Positions 16,406 to 24,417 of a stretch of DNA of 64,000 nt are shown here, piece after piece. The stretch's first letter is position 1; every line of letters begins with the position of its first letter. The DNA is from Streptomyces nitrosporeus. Its GTDB lineage: Bacteria; Actinomycetota; Actinomycetes; Streptomycetales; Streptomycetaceae. Position numbers and translations under genes: made by a program. The stretch covers positions 6,300,001-6,364,000 of the forward strand of contig NZ_CP023702.1 in NCBI RefSeq assembly GCF_008704555.1. Direction: 5' to 3'. Below the pieces are notes generated by a model. It ran no database searches. It was not told where the DNA came from and saw only the letters and a program-made list of their open reading frames with translations.

Positions 16406-17803
16406 CTACAGCACCAGCGACAGCAGCAGGATGAAGACCAGCGAGACGACGGAGATGATGGTCTCCATCAGCGACCACGTCTTGACCGTCTGGCCGACGT
16501 TCATGCCGAAGTACTCCTTCACCAGCCAGAAACCCGCGTCGTTGACGTGGCTGAAGAAGAGCGAACCCGCGCCGACGGCGAGGACCAGCAGGGCCGCCTC
16601 GGGCGTGGACATGTCCGCGGCCAGCGGGGCGACCAGACCGGCGGCCGAGATGGTCGCCACCGTCGCCGAACCGGTCGCCAGCCGGATCGCGACCGCGATC
16701 AGCCAGCCCAGCAGCAGGGCGGGGATCGACCAGTCCTCGGAGAAGTCCAGGATCATCTGGCCGACACCGGCGTCGATGAGCGTCTGCTTGAAGCCGCCGC
16801 CCGCGCCCACGATCAGCAGCACACCCGCGATCGGGGCGAGCGACTTCTCCACGGTGGAGGAGAGGCGGCCCCTGGTGAACCCGGCCGCCCGGCCGAGGGT
16901 GAACATGCCCACGATCACGGCCGCGAGCAGCGCGATCAGCGGGGAGCCGATCACATCGGTGACCTTCTGGACGCCGTTCCCGGGGTCGTCCACCACGATG
17001 TCGACCAGCGCCTTGACCAGCATCAGCACGACCGGCAGCAGAATCGTCGCCAGCGTCGCGCCGAAGCCCGGACGGCGGTCCAGGTCCTCGGACGGGCGCT
17101 GCGGGATCATCTTCTCCGGCGCGGGGATGTCCACCCAGCGCGCGGCGTAGCGGGAGAAGACCGGACCCGCGATGATCACCGTCGGGACGGCCACCAGGAC
17201 ACCGAGGGCCAGGGTGACGCCCAGGTTGGCGCCGAGCGCGTCGATCGCGACCAGCGGGCCGGGGTGCGGCGGGATCAGCCCGTGCATCACGGAGAGACCG
17301 GCCAGCGCCGGGATGCCGATCCGCATCAGCGAGTAGTTGCCGCGCTTGGCGACCAGCAGCACCACCGGGATCAGCAGCACGATCCCGACCTCGAAGAAGA
17401 GCGGCAGCCCGATCACCGACGCGATGAGCACCATCGCCCACGGCATCGCGCGCCCGCTCGCCTTCGCGAGGATCGTGTCGACGATCTGGTCGGCACCGCC
17501 CGAGTCGGCGAGCAGCTTGCCCAGGATCGCGCCCAGCGCGATGAGCACGCCCACACCGGCCACCGTGGAGCCGAGCCCCGCGGTGAAGCTGGCGATCGTC
17601 TTCGCGGGGGCCGCCCCGGCGAAGGAGCCGAGGGCGAGCGAGCCGATGGTCAGCGCGAGGAACGCGTGCACCTTCAGCTTGGTGATGAGCAGGACGATGA
17701 CGGCGATGCCCGCCAGTACGGCGATGCCCAGCTGTGCGTTACCCGCCGAAGTGATGGGTTCGACGGCATCCGCTGCCAGCATCTCGACGCTGAGACCGGT
17801 CAC
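16406..17803 (-). CDS. gntP: Gluconate:H+ symporter, GntP family
   Basis: This 465-residue permease has about 13 membrane helices and GntP-family features: LTIGSLALGSFAGAAPAK near the N-terminus, the GLIPPHPGPLVAI loop, and LVLAVGAGSLFFSHVNDAGFWLVKEYF near the C-terminus. It imports gluconate, which the upstream kinase phosphorylates. The GTG start at 17803 lies 11 bases after the gntK stop, with AAGGA as ribosome site overlapping that stop, so the two form an operon. Confidence 0.92.
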   Translation of the reverse strand: MTGLSVEMLAADAVEPITSAGNAQLGIAVLAGIAVIVLLITKLKVHAFLALTIGSLALGSFAGAAPAKTIASFTAGLGSTVAGVGVLIALGAILGKLLADSGGADQIVDTILAKASGRAMPWAMVLIASVIGLPLFFEVGIVLLIPVVLLVAKRGNYSLMRIGIPALAGLSVMHGLIPPHPGPLVAIDALGANLGVTLALGVLVAVPTVIIAGPVFSRYAARWVDIPAPEKMIPQRPSEDLDRRPGFGATLATILLPVVLMLVKALVDIVVDDPGNGVQKVTDVIGSPLIALLAAVIVGMFTLGRAAGFTRGRLSSTVEKSLAPIAGVLLIVGAGGGFKQTLIDAGVGQMILDFSEDWSIPALLLGWLIAVAIRLATGSATVATISAAGLVAPLAADMSTPEAALLVLAVGAGSLFFSHVNDAGFWLVKEYFGMNVGQTVKTWSLMETIISVVSLVFILLLSLVL

Positions 17804-17814
17804 GGTGGTGATCC

Positions 17815-18324
17815 TTAGTTGTCGAGCCGGCGCAGCGCGGCGACGGCCCGGTCGGTGATTTCCTGGGGAGTGCCGGACACGTCCACGGCCACGCCCGCCT
17901 CGTCCTCCTGCAGGGGCTGCAGGGTGGCGAACTGCGAGTCGAGCAGCGCGGTCGGCATGAAGTGGCCCTTGCGGTCCGCCATCCGGCGTTCGATCAGGGC
18001 CCGGTCGCCGGTCAGATGCAGGAAGACGGCGTCAGGGGCCCCGGTGCGCAGCCGGTCGCGGTAGACCCGCTTCAGGGCGGAGCTGCTGACCACCCCGCCG
18101 AGCCCCGCCCGGCTGTGCGCCCACTGCCCGATCGCGTCCAGCCAGGGCCACCGGTCCGAGTCGTCCAGCGGGGTGCCGGCCGACATCTTGGCGATGTTGG
18201 CGGGCGGGTGGAAGTCGTCGCCCTCGGCATAGGGAACGCTGAGTGCGGCGGCGAGCAGGGGGCCGATCGTGGTCTTGCCGGTCCCTGCAACGCCCATCAC
18301 CACGACGACGTGGGGGGTGCTCAT
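17815..18324 (-). CDS. gntK: Gluconokinase
   Basis: This 169-residue P-loop kinase converts gluconate and ATP to 6-phosphogluconate. Walker A is GVAGTGKTT (about residues 10-18). The substrate segment AEGDDFHPPANIAKMSAGTPLDDSDRWPWL, in part, is the gluconokinase signature, and the LID lies around TGDRALIERRMADRKGHFMP. It leads the operon with gntP; no 6-phosphogluconate dehydrogenase gene follows in this window. The 130-base gap to the divergent GntR gene is AT-rich and holds the likely operator. Confidence 0.93.
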   Translation of the reverse strand: MSTPHVVVVMGVAGTGKTTIGPLLAAALSVPYAEGDDFHPPANIAKMSAGTPLDDSDRWPWLDAIGQWAHSRAGLGGVVSSSALKRVYRDRLRTGAPDAVFLHLTGDRALIERRMADRKGHFMPTALLDSQFATLQPLQEDEAGVAVDVSGTPQEITDRAVAALRRLDN

Positions 18325-18364
18325 TGGTGCCTCGCTGTCTTCTTCGACATCGGTCCGTCGCGCT

Positions 18365-18425
18365 ACTGAAACTCATTACATGTGATTTATTCAAGTGGGT
18401 GTGACGTAAACGTCGTACTTATTCG
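18365..18425. promoter_or_regulatory. AT-rich divergent promoter with a GACGT palindrome
   Basis: This stretch is clearly richer in A and T than its surroundings. It contains GACGTAAACGTC (18403-18414), an inverted repeat with 5-base arms, and a TTACATGTGAT segment (18376-18386). It lies between gntK and the divergent GntR regulator, so it should hold both promoters and the GntR operator. Which element is bound is not known. Confidence 0.5.
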
Positions 18426-18454
18426 CCGTGAAGGGCGCCCCGTAGGCTAAGGGC

Positions 18455-19156
18455 ATGACCGCACAGAGCCCGGGGCTGCATACCCATGTGCTGGACACCC
18501 TGGGTCTGGAGATCTCCTCCGGCGCATGCCCCCCGGGACACGTCCTACGCACCGACGAACTCGCCCGGCGCTTCGACGTCTCCCGCACCGTCGTCCGCGA
18601 AGTGATCCGCGTCCTGGAATCGATGCACCTGGTCGAATCGCGCCGCCGGGTCGGCGTGACCGTACGGCCCACCGAGGAGTGGAACGTCTACGACCCCCGG
18701 GTCATCCGCTGGCGGCTGGCCGGCACCGACCGCCCCCGCCAGCTGCGCTCCCTCACCGTGCTGCGGTCCGCGATCGAACCCGTCGCCGCCTCCCTCGCCG
18801 CCCGCAACGCCACCCCCGAGCAGTGCGCCGCGCTCACCGAGTGCGCCCTCGGCATGGTCGCCACCTCGCGGGGCCGGCAGCTGGAGGGCTACCTGCGGCA
18901 CGACATCGCCTTCCACCGGATCGTGCTCAACGCCTCCGGCAACGAGATGTTCGCCCGCCTCGGCGACGTCGTCGCCGAGGTCCTCGCGGGCCGCACCCAC
19001 CACCAGGTCATGTTCGAGGACCCCGACCCCGCCGCCGTCACCCTGCACGTCCGCCTCGCCGAGGCCGTACGCGAAGGCGCCGCGGACGAGGCCGAGCGGC
19101 TCACCAAGGAGATCGCCGTCGGCGCGCTGCACGAACTCGACGTACTGGCCCCCTGA
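18455..19156 (+). CDS. gntR: GntR family regulator (FadR subfamily), gluconate repressor
   Basis: The 233-residue protein has an N-terminal winged helix (RTDELARRFDVSRTVVREVIRVLE). The C-terminal FCD domain has the metal-binding pattern HDIAFHRIVLNASGNEMF plus a later LHVRL. Divergence from gntK-gntP and the domain type make it the gluconate-responsive regulator of that operon, probably self-regulated. The ATG at 18455 is the only good start, with AAGGG just upstream. Confidence 0.88.
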   Translation: MTAQSPGLHTHVLDTLGLEISSGACPPGHVLRTDELARRFDVSRTVVREVIRVLESMHLVESRRRVGVTVRPTEEWNVYDPRVIRWRLAGTDRPRQLRSLTVLRSAIEPVAASLAARNATPEQCAALTECALGMVATSRGRQLEGYLRHDIAFHRIVLNASGNEMFARLGDVVAEVLAGRTHHQVMFEDPDPAAVTLHVRLAEAVREGAADEAERLTKEIAVGALHELDVLAP

Positions 19157-19362
19157 GGGCGCCCGGCGGAAGAGGGGCCCGGCCCCGGCTCGCGGTGTGC
19201 CGGTGCGTGCGGGCGCGGGGCGCCGTGAGCCGGACGCCCCTTCCTTTCCTTCCGGACCTCCGGGAGCCCGCCGGGCGCCTCCGGGAGGGGCGCGCGCCCC
19301 GGTACGGTGGTTGCTGTTCGATCTTCGGAAATACCGGATCAGTCGGGATGGGAGGCCGCGCC

Positions 19363-20448
19363 ATGGCGCAGCAGGTACAAGGGGTCATCGCACCGGGTAA
19401 GGACGAGCCGGTGCGCGTCGAGACGATCCTGGTGCCGGACCCCGGCCCCGGTGAGGCCGTCGTGAAGATCCAGGCGTGCGGTGTCTGCCACACCGACCTG
19501 CACTACAAGCAGGGCGGCATCAACGACGACTTCCCCTTCCTCCTCGGCCACGAGGCGGCCGGTGTCGTGGAGTCGGTCGGCGACGGCGTCACCGACGTCG
19601 CCCCCGGCGACTTCGTCGTCCTCAACTGGCGCGCGGTGTGCGGCCAGTGCCGCGCCTGTCTGCGCGGCCGCCCCTGGTACTGCTTCGACACCCACAACGC
19701 GAAGCAGAAGATGACCCTCCTGGACGGCACGGAGCTGAGCCCGGCCCTCGGCATCGGCGCCTTCGCCGAGAAGACCCTCGTCGCCGCCGGACAGTGCACC
19801 AAGGTCGACCCCGGGGTCTCCCCGGCCGTCGCCGGGCTGCTCGGCTGCGGCGTCATGGCGGGCATCGGCGCCGCCATCAACACCGGCCAGGTCGGCAGGG
19901 GCGACTCCGTCGCCGTCATCGGCTGCGGCGGCGTCGGCGACGCGGCGATCGCTGGCGCCCGCCTCGCCGGCGCGGCGAAGATCATCGCGGTGGACATCGA
20001 CGACCGCAAGCTGGAGACGGCGAAGAAGATGGGGGCCACCCACACCGTCAACTCCCGCACCGAGGACCCCGTCGAGGCCATCCGCGCCCTCACCGGCGGC
20101 AACGGCGCCGACGTCGTCATCGAGGCCGTCGGCCGCCCCGAGACCTACCGGCAGGCCTTCTACGCCCGCGACCTGGCCGGCACCGTCGTCCTCGTCGGCG
20201 TCCCCACCCCCGAGATGAGCATCGAACTCCCGCTCCTCGACGTGTTCGGCCGCGGCGGCTCCCTCAAGTCCTCCTGGTACGGCGACTGCCTGCCCTCCCG
20301 GGACTTCCCGATGCTGATCGACCTGCACCAGCAGGGCCGCCTCGACCTCGGCGCGTTCGTCACCGAGACCATCGGACTCGGCGACGTCGAGCAGGCGTTC
20401 GCCCGCATGCACGAGGGCGACGTACTGCGCTCGGTGGTGGTCCTCTGA
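19363..20448 (+). CDS. mscR: S-(hydroxymethyl)mycothiol dehydrogenase
   Basis: This 361-residue zinc-dependent class III alcohol dehydrogenase has the catalytic zinc site GVCHTD and GHEAAG, the structural zinc cluster CGQCRACLRGRPWYC, and the NAD fold GCGGVGDAAIAGARLAGA. The overall sequence is that of mycothiol-dependent formaldehyde dehydrogenase, which oxidises the formaldehyde-mycothiol adduct. An upstream ATG at 19348 is rejected because GGGAGG within that stretch is the ribosome site for 19363. The MBL-fold gene starts inside its stop codon. Mycothiol supply is represented by mshC at 35.5 kb. Confidence 0.93.
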   Translation: MAQQVQGVIAPGKDEPVRVETILVPDPGPGEAVVKIQACGVCHTDLHYKQGGINDDFPFLLGHEAAGVVESVGDGVTDVAPGDFVVLNWRAVCGQCRACLRGRPWYCFDTHNAKQKMTLLDGTELSPALGIGAFAEKTLVAAGQCTKVDPGVSPAVAGLLGCGVMAGIGAAINTGQVGRGDSVAVIGCGGVGDAAIAGARLAGAAKIIAVDIDDRKLETAKKMGATHTVNSRTEDPVEAIRALTGGNGADVVIEAVGRPETYRQAFYARDLAGTVVLVGVPTPEMSIELPLLDVFGRGGSLKSSWYGDCLPSRDFPMLIDLHQQGRLDLGAFVTETIGLGDVEQAFARMHEGDVLRSVVVL

Positions 20449-21077
20449 TGGCCGCCCGCATCGACCACCTGGTCACCTCCGGGACCTTCGCCCTCGACGG
20501 CGGCGAGTGGGACGTCGACAACAACGTCTGGATCGTCGGCGACGACACCGAGGCCGTCGTCATCGACGCCGCCCACGACGCCGCCGCGATCCGGGCCGCG
20601 CTCGGCGGACGCGCACTGCGCGCCGTCATCTGCACCCACGCGCACAACGACCACGTCGACGCGGCCCCCGCCCTCGCCGACGCCACCGGCGCGCCGGTCC
20701 TGCTGCACCCGGACGACCTGCCGCTCTGGCGGCAGACCCACCCGGACCGGGCCCCCGACGCCGAACTGGCCGACGGTCAGGAGATCGAGGTCGCGGGCGT
20801 CCGCCTGACGGTCCTGCACACCCCCGGACACGCCCCCGGGGCCGTCTGCCTGTACGCGCCGCAGCTGAACACCGTCTTCACCGGGGACACCCTCTTCCAG
20901 GGCGGGCCCGGAGCCACCGGACGGTCCTTCTCGCACTTCCCGACCATCGTCGGCTCCATCCGGGAGAAGCTGCTCACCCTCCCGGCGGACACCGTCGTCC
21001 GTACCGGCCACGGGGACTCCACCACCATCGGCGCGGAGGCCCCGCACCTGGACGAGTGGATCGCCCGCGGCCACTGA
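20448..21077 (+). CDS. MBL-fold metallo-hydrolase, coupled to mscR
   Basis: This 209-residue metallo-beta-lactamase-fold hydrolase has HTHAHNDHVD as the dinuclear metal motif, HTPGHAPG for the next His, and FTGDTLF with the bridging Asp. The ATG shares one base with the mscR stop (TGATG), so it is translated right after the dehydrogenase. The glyoxalase II-like sequence and position suggest a thioesterase, possibly hydrolysing S-formylmycothiol to formate and mycothiol. That function is inference. Confidence 0.88.
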   Translation: MAARIDHLVTSGTFALDGGEWDVDNNVWIVGDDTEAVVIDAAHDAAAIRAALGGRALRAVICTHAHNDHVDAAPALADATGAPVLLHPDDLPLWRQTHPDRAPDAELADGQEIEVAGVRLTVLHTPGHAPGAVCLYAPQLNTVFTGDTLFQGGPGATGRSFSHFPTIVGSIREKLLTLPADTVVRTGHGDSTTIGAEAPHLDEWIARGH

Positions 21078-21093
21078 CGGCCCGGCGCCCGCC

Positions 21094-21124
21094 GGCGGCG
21101 GGACGGTCCGTCCGTCCCGCCGCC
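21094..21124. terminator. Bidirectional terminator hairpin
   Basis: GGCGGCGGGACGG (21094-21106) pairs perfectly with 21112-21124 across a five-base loop. It lies between the convergent MBL hydrolase and pseudouridine synthase genes. Confidence 0.8.
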
Positions 21125-21134
21125 GCCCGGCCGT

Positions 21135-22079
21135 TCACCGGTCCGGCCACGCGGCGAGCCGCAGCCCGCTCTCGAAGCGGCGCGGCGCACCCGTGACCGG
21201 GTCGGTGAACTCCAGTACCCGCGCCAGCAGTTGCAACGGCCGCGCGAAGTCCTCCCGGCCGTCCTCCGGTTCGGGGAGCACCACCGGATAGACCGGGTCG
21301 TGGACGAGCGGCAGCCCCAGCCCGCTCATGTGCACCCGCAGCTGATGCGTACGCCCGGTGGCGGGCAGCAGCCGGTAACGGCCCAGCCCCTCCCGGTGCT
21401 CCAGCAGCTCGATACGGCTCTCGCTGTTCGGCTCACCCGGCTCCACCCGGGCCGCGATCACCCCGCGCTCCTTCACGATCCGGTTCCGCACGGTGCGGGG
21501 GAGCGCCACCTCCGGGCCGTACGGCGCCACCGCCTCGTACTCCTTGCGCACCAGCCGGTCCCGGAACAGCGTCTGGTAGGCGCCCCGCTCCCCGGGCCGC
21601 ACGACGAACAGCACCAGGCCCGCCGTCAGCCGGTCCAGCCGGTGGGCGGGCTGGAGCGCGGGAATCCCCAGTCCGTCCCGCAGCCGGGCCACCGCGGTCT
21701 CGGTGATGTGCCGGCCGCGCGGGGTCGTGGCCAGGAAGTGCGGCTTGTCCGCGACGACGACGTGCTCGTCTTGGTACACCACCCCCACCGGGAACGGCAC
21801 CGGTACCTCGGGCGCGAAGTCCCGGTGGAACCAGAGGAGGCGCCCGGCGGTGTACGGCTCGCCGCCGCCCACCGCACGGCCGTCCGCCCCGACGAACCGC
21901 CCCCCGGCCAGCATCTCCTCCACCCGCCCGGCCCCGACCGCCCCCGCGAACCGGTCCAGCAGGTGGTCCCGCACGGTCGGCCACGCCCCGGCGGCGTCCT
22001 CCGGCAGCCGCACCCGCACCGGATCGACCCCGGCACGCTGCGGCAACGGGGCGGCGGGGGGCCTGGCCCGGCCTCTCAT
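21135..22079 (-). CDS. RluA-family pseudouridine synthase
   Basis: This 314-residue protein isomerises uridine in rRNA or tRNA. The catalytic Asp is in HRLDRLTAGL. Other motifs are VVVADKPHFLATTP, KEYEAV and the C-terminal TGRTHQLRVHMSGLGLPLVHDPVYP. The N-terminal 80 residues are S4-like but diverged. GAGAGGAA precedes the ATG at 22079. Target uridine unknown. The gene sits just downstream of the tRNA-Leu gene and its terminator. Confidence 0.9.
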   Translation of the reverse strand: MRGRARPPAAPLPQRAGVDPVRVRLPEDAAGAWPTVRDHLLDRFAGAVGAGRVEEMLAGGRFVGADGRAVGGGEPYTAGRLLWFHRDFAPEVPVPFPVGVVYQDEHVVVADKPHFLATTPRGRHITETAVARLRDGLGIPALQPAHRLDRLTAGLVLFVVRPGERGAYQTLFRDRLVRKEYEAVAPYGPEVALPRTVRNRIVKERGVIAARVEPGEPNSESRIELLEHREGLGRYRLLPATGRTHQLRVHMSGLGLPLVHDPVYPVVLPEPEDGREDFARPLQLLARVLEFTDPVTGAPRRFESGLRLAAWPDR

Positions 22080-22193
22080 CCAGGGAGTTCCTCTCAGGCG
22101 ACGGGGCGCGGGCCGCCCTCGAAGGCGCCCGGCGGGCCCGTGCGACGCGGGACCGGGGCCATGGCCCCGCCCTCACGGCTCCGGAAACAGGAA

Positions 22194-22214
22194 AACCCCA
22201 CACGAAGTGGGGTT
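22194..22214 (-). terminator. Intrinsic terminator of the tRNA-Leu gene
   Basis: On the minus strand AACCCCAC, five loop bases and GTGGGGTT form an 8-bp hairpin followed by a T-rich TTTTCCTGTTT. It lies six bases after the encoded CCA end of the tRNA and is one of the few U-tract terminators in the window. Confidence 0.85.
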
Positions 22215-22219
22215 CCTGC

Positions 22220-22307
22220 TGGTGTCCGAGGGGGGACTTGAACCCCCACGCCCGATAAAGGGCACTAGCACCTCAAGCTAGCGCGTCTGCCATTCCGCCA
22301 CCCGGAC
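22220..22307 (-). tRNA. tRNA-Leu (anticodon GAG)
   Basis: The minus strand folds as a class II tRNA. Acceptor GTCCGGG pairs with CTCGGAC. The anticodon stem CTAGC/GCTAG holds the loop TTGAGGT with anticodon GAG. A long variable arm (TGCCC...GGGCG) and a T arm GGGGGTTCAAGTCCCCC follow. The discriminator is A and the 3' CCA is encoded (22222-22220). It reads CUC, the second commonest Leu codon in this genome type. Confidence 0.95.
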
Positions 22308-22508
22308 CGGGTGCGTCTTCCCGGGCCTCGCCCGTTCCGACGTGGAAAACCATAGCAAACATTCGGGGGTGCTCGATCACACCCCCGGGGCCGCCGGCCC
22401 GGGAGCGCGTGTGACAGGCGCGTGACGCCGGGCGGGCGGCCTTGGGTGTGCGGGGCGGGCGCGGGAGGATGGGGGGCACGCACCACCGCGCCAGTGGAAG
22501 GAAGCAGC

Positions 22509-23843
22509 GTGAGCGAGAGCAGCACGGCCGAAACCGTGTCCGGCGGGTCCGCCGAGAGCGAGGTCGTGGACCTCTGCCGTGACCTGATCAGGATCGACAC
22601 CAGCAACTACGGCGACCACTCCGGGCCCGGTGAGAGGAAGGCGGCCGAGTACGTCGCCGAGAAGCTCGCCGAGGTCGGGCTGGAGCCGCGGATCATCGAG
22701 TCCCACAAGGGCCGCGCCTCCACCGTGGCCCGTATCGAGGGCGAGGACCCCTCCAGGCCCGCTCTGCTGATCCACGGCCACACCGACGTGGTGCCGGCCG
22801 ACGCGGCGGACTGGACGCACGACCCGTTCTCGGGGGAGATCGCGGACGGGTGCGTGTGGGGACGCGGCGCGGTCGACATGAAGGACATGGACGCCATGAC
22901 CCTCGCGGTCGTACGCGAACGCATGCGCAGCGGCCGCAAGCCCCCGCGCGACATCGTGCTCGCGTTCCTCGCCGACGAGGAGGCGGGCGGCACGTACGGC
23001 GCGCGCCACCTCGTCGACCACCACCGCGACCTCTTCGACGGCGTCACCGAGGCGATCGGCGAGGTCGGCGGCTTCTCCTTCACCGTCAACGAGAAACTGC
23101 GCCTCTACCTGGTGGAGACCGCGCAGAAGGGCATGCACTGGATGCGGCTCACCGTGGACGGCACCGCCGGGCACGGTTCGATGACCAACAGCGACAACGC
23201 CATCACCGAGCTCTGCGAGGCCGTCGGGCGGCTGGGGCGGCACACCTGGCCGGTCAGGGTCACCAAGACCGTCCGGTCCTTCCTCGACGAGCTGTCCGAC
23301 GCGCTGGGCACCCCGCTCGACCCCGAGGACATGGAGGCCACGCTCGCCAAGCTGGGCGGGATCGCCAAGATGATCGGCGCGACCCTGCGCAACTCCGCCG
23401 CGCCCACCATGCTCGGTGCCGGTTACAAGGTCAACGTGATCCCCGGGCAGGCCACCGCGCACGTCGACGGGCGCTTCCTGCCCGGTTACGAGGACGAGTT
23501 CCTCGCCGACCTCGACCGCGTCCTCGGCCCCCGCGTCCGGCGTGAGGACGTGCACGGGGACAAGGCGCTGGAGACCAGCTTCGACGGCTCCCTCGTGGAC
23601 GCCATGCAGATCGCGCTGAAGGCCGAGGACCCCATCGCCCGTGCCGTGCCCTACATGCTCTCCGGCGGCACGGACGCGAAGTCCTTCGACGACCTCGGCA
23701 TCCGCTGCTTCGGCTTCGCCCCGCTGAAGCTGCCGCCGGAGCTGGACTTCGCCGGGATGTTCCACGGCGTGGACGAGCGGGTCCCGGTGGACGGCTTGAC
23801 GTTCGGGGTACGGGTGCTCGACCGGTTCCTCGACCACGCCTGA
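22509..23843 (+). CDS. M20 family metallopeptidase
   Basis: This 444-residue M20/M25/M40-type dinuclear zinc hydrolase has HGHTDVVPAD (metal His, catalytic Asp), GRGAVDMKDMDA (bridging Asp), LADEEAGG (catalytic Glu and metal Glu), a dimerisation domain starting near VDGTAGHGSM, and the C-terminal FHGVDERV with the last metal His. The GTG start at 22509 follows GGAAGGA at good spacing; the frame further upstream has no ribosome site. It likely cleaves dipeptides or N-acyl amino acids. No operon partner. Confidence 0.9.
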   Translation: MSESSTAETVSGGSAESEVVDLCRDLIRIDTSNYGDHSGPGERKAAEYVAEKLAEVGLEPRIIESHKGRASTVARIEGEDPSRPALLIHGHTDVVPADAADWTHDPFSGEIADGCVWGRGAVDMKDMDAMTLAVVRERMRSGRKPPRDIVLAFLADEEAGGTYGARHLVDHHRDLFDGVTEAIGEVGGFSFTVNEKLRLYLVETAQKGMHWMRLTVDGTAGHGSMTNSDNAITELCEAVGRLGRHTWPVRVTKTVRSFLDELSDALGTPLDPEDMEATLAKLGGIAKMIGATLRNSAAPTMLGAGYKVNVIPGQATAHVDGRFLPGYEDEFLADLDRVLGPRVRREDVHGDKALETSFDGSLVDAMQIALKAEDPIARAVPYMLSGGTDAKSFDDLGIRCFGFAPLKLPPELDFAGMFHGVDERVPVDGLTFGVRVLDRFLDHA

Positions 23844-23850
23844 ACCGGGG

Positions 23851-23904
23851 ATGCCAAGAATGGCAGGGAAGCCAGGGACGCCAGGGAAATCAGGGGTTCC
23901 TGGG
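23851..23904. repeat. Six degenerate 9-bp tandem repeats
   Basis: Six consecutive 9-base units (for example AAGCCAGGG, ACGCCAGGG, AAATCAGGG) follow directly after the M20 peptidase stop codon. They resemble, in length though not in sequence, the array at 11327-11416. No coding function is evident. Confidence 0.75.
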
Positions 23905-23964
23905 GCACCTGAATTCGCCAGCGTGTACGTACATAGCCGGAAAGAGTGAAACACGTGACGCGCT

Positions 23965-23992
23965 CGTAGCTCCTTCACCCTCTCCTCGTTGC
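23965..23992 (+). promoter_or_regulatory. Sigma-BldN-like promoter for the chaplin genes
   Basis: CGTAGC (23965-23970), a 16-base spacer and CGTTGC (23987-23992) match the sigma-BldN consensus as I recall it (CGTAAC-N16-CGTTGA) with one mismatch per hexamer and the exact spacer. It lies 50 bases upstream of the short chaplin start. Chaplin genes are known members of the BldN regulon in Streptomyces. Confidence 0.6.
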
Positions 23993-24042
23993 ACATGATG
24001 CGGTCCGCGGCTGGGATCGCACATACCGACACAGGAGGAATA

Positions 24043-24276
24043 ATGATCAAGAAGGTCGTCGCCATCGCGGCTGCCACCGGTGGTCTCGTGCTCGCGGGTG
24101 CGGGCATGGCCGCCGCCGACGCGGGTGCCCAGGGTGCCGCCATCGGCAGCCCCGGCGTGCTCTCCGGCAACGTCGTCCAGGTTCCGGTCCACGTCCCGGT
24201 GAACGTCTGCGGCAACACCATCAACGTCATCGGTCTGCTGAACCCCGCCTTCGGCAACGTCTGCATCAACGACTGA
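24043..24276 (+). CDS. chpH: Short chaplin, ChpH-like
   Basis: This 77-residue secreted protein has a Sec signal peptide (about residues 1-26, ending AMAAA-D) and one chaplin domain with SPGVLSGN, the amyloid-prone VVQVPVHVPVNVCGN strand, and two Cys (56 and 74) that form the family disulfide. Short chaplins assemble into the hydrophobic sheath of aerial hyphae and spores and lower water surface tension. AGGAGGA is the ribosome site. It is followed by a long chaplin, the chpH-chpC order known in S. coelicolor. ChpE is the alternative name, but the Cys pair and neighbour favour ChpH. Confidence 0.9.
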   Translation: MIKKVVAIAAATGGLVLAGAGMAAADAGAQGAAIGSPGVLSGNVVQVPVHVPVNVCGNTINVIGLLNPAFGNVCIND

Positions 24277-24312
24277 CGTCGTCGTACGTCAACCCGTAAG
24301 GGTGTGAGTCCG

Positions 24313-24355
24313 GCCGGCCTCGGAGTGCGCGCCATGCACTCCGGGGCCGTCGGCC
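24313..24355 (+). terminator. Hairpin between the two chaplin genes
   Basis: GGAGTGC (24322-24328) pairs with GCACTCC (24336-24342), and the helix extends outward with GC-rich arms (24313-24321 with 24343-24351). It follows the short chaplin gene by about 36 bases. No separate promoter for the long chaplin was recognised, so this may act as a partial terminator that sets the ratio of the two proteins. Confidence 0.55.
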
Positions 24356-24417
24356 ATTTGTCCCCGCACGGTTGTGCCGGGGGGTGTTCCAGAAGCCAGA
24401 AGGCAGGAAAGCAACCT

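Noticed and set aside
22220..22307. tRNA-Leu as a phage or ICE attachment site
   Set aside because: No integrase, no repeated 3' tRNA fragment and no foreign base composition in the flanks; a normal terminator follows.
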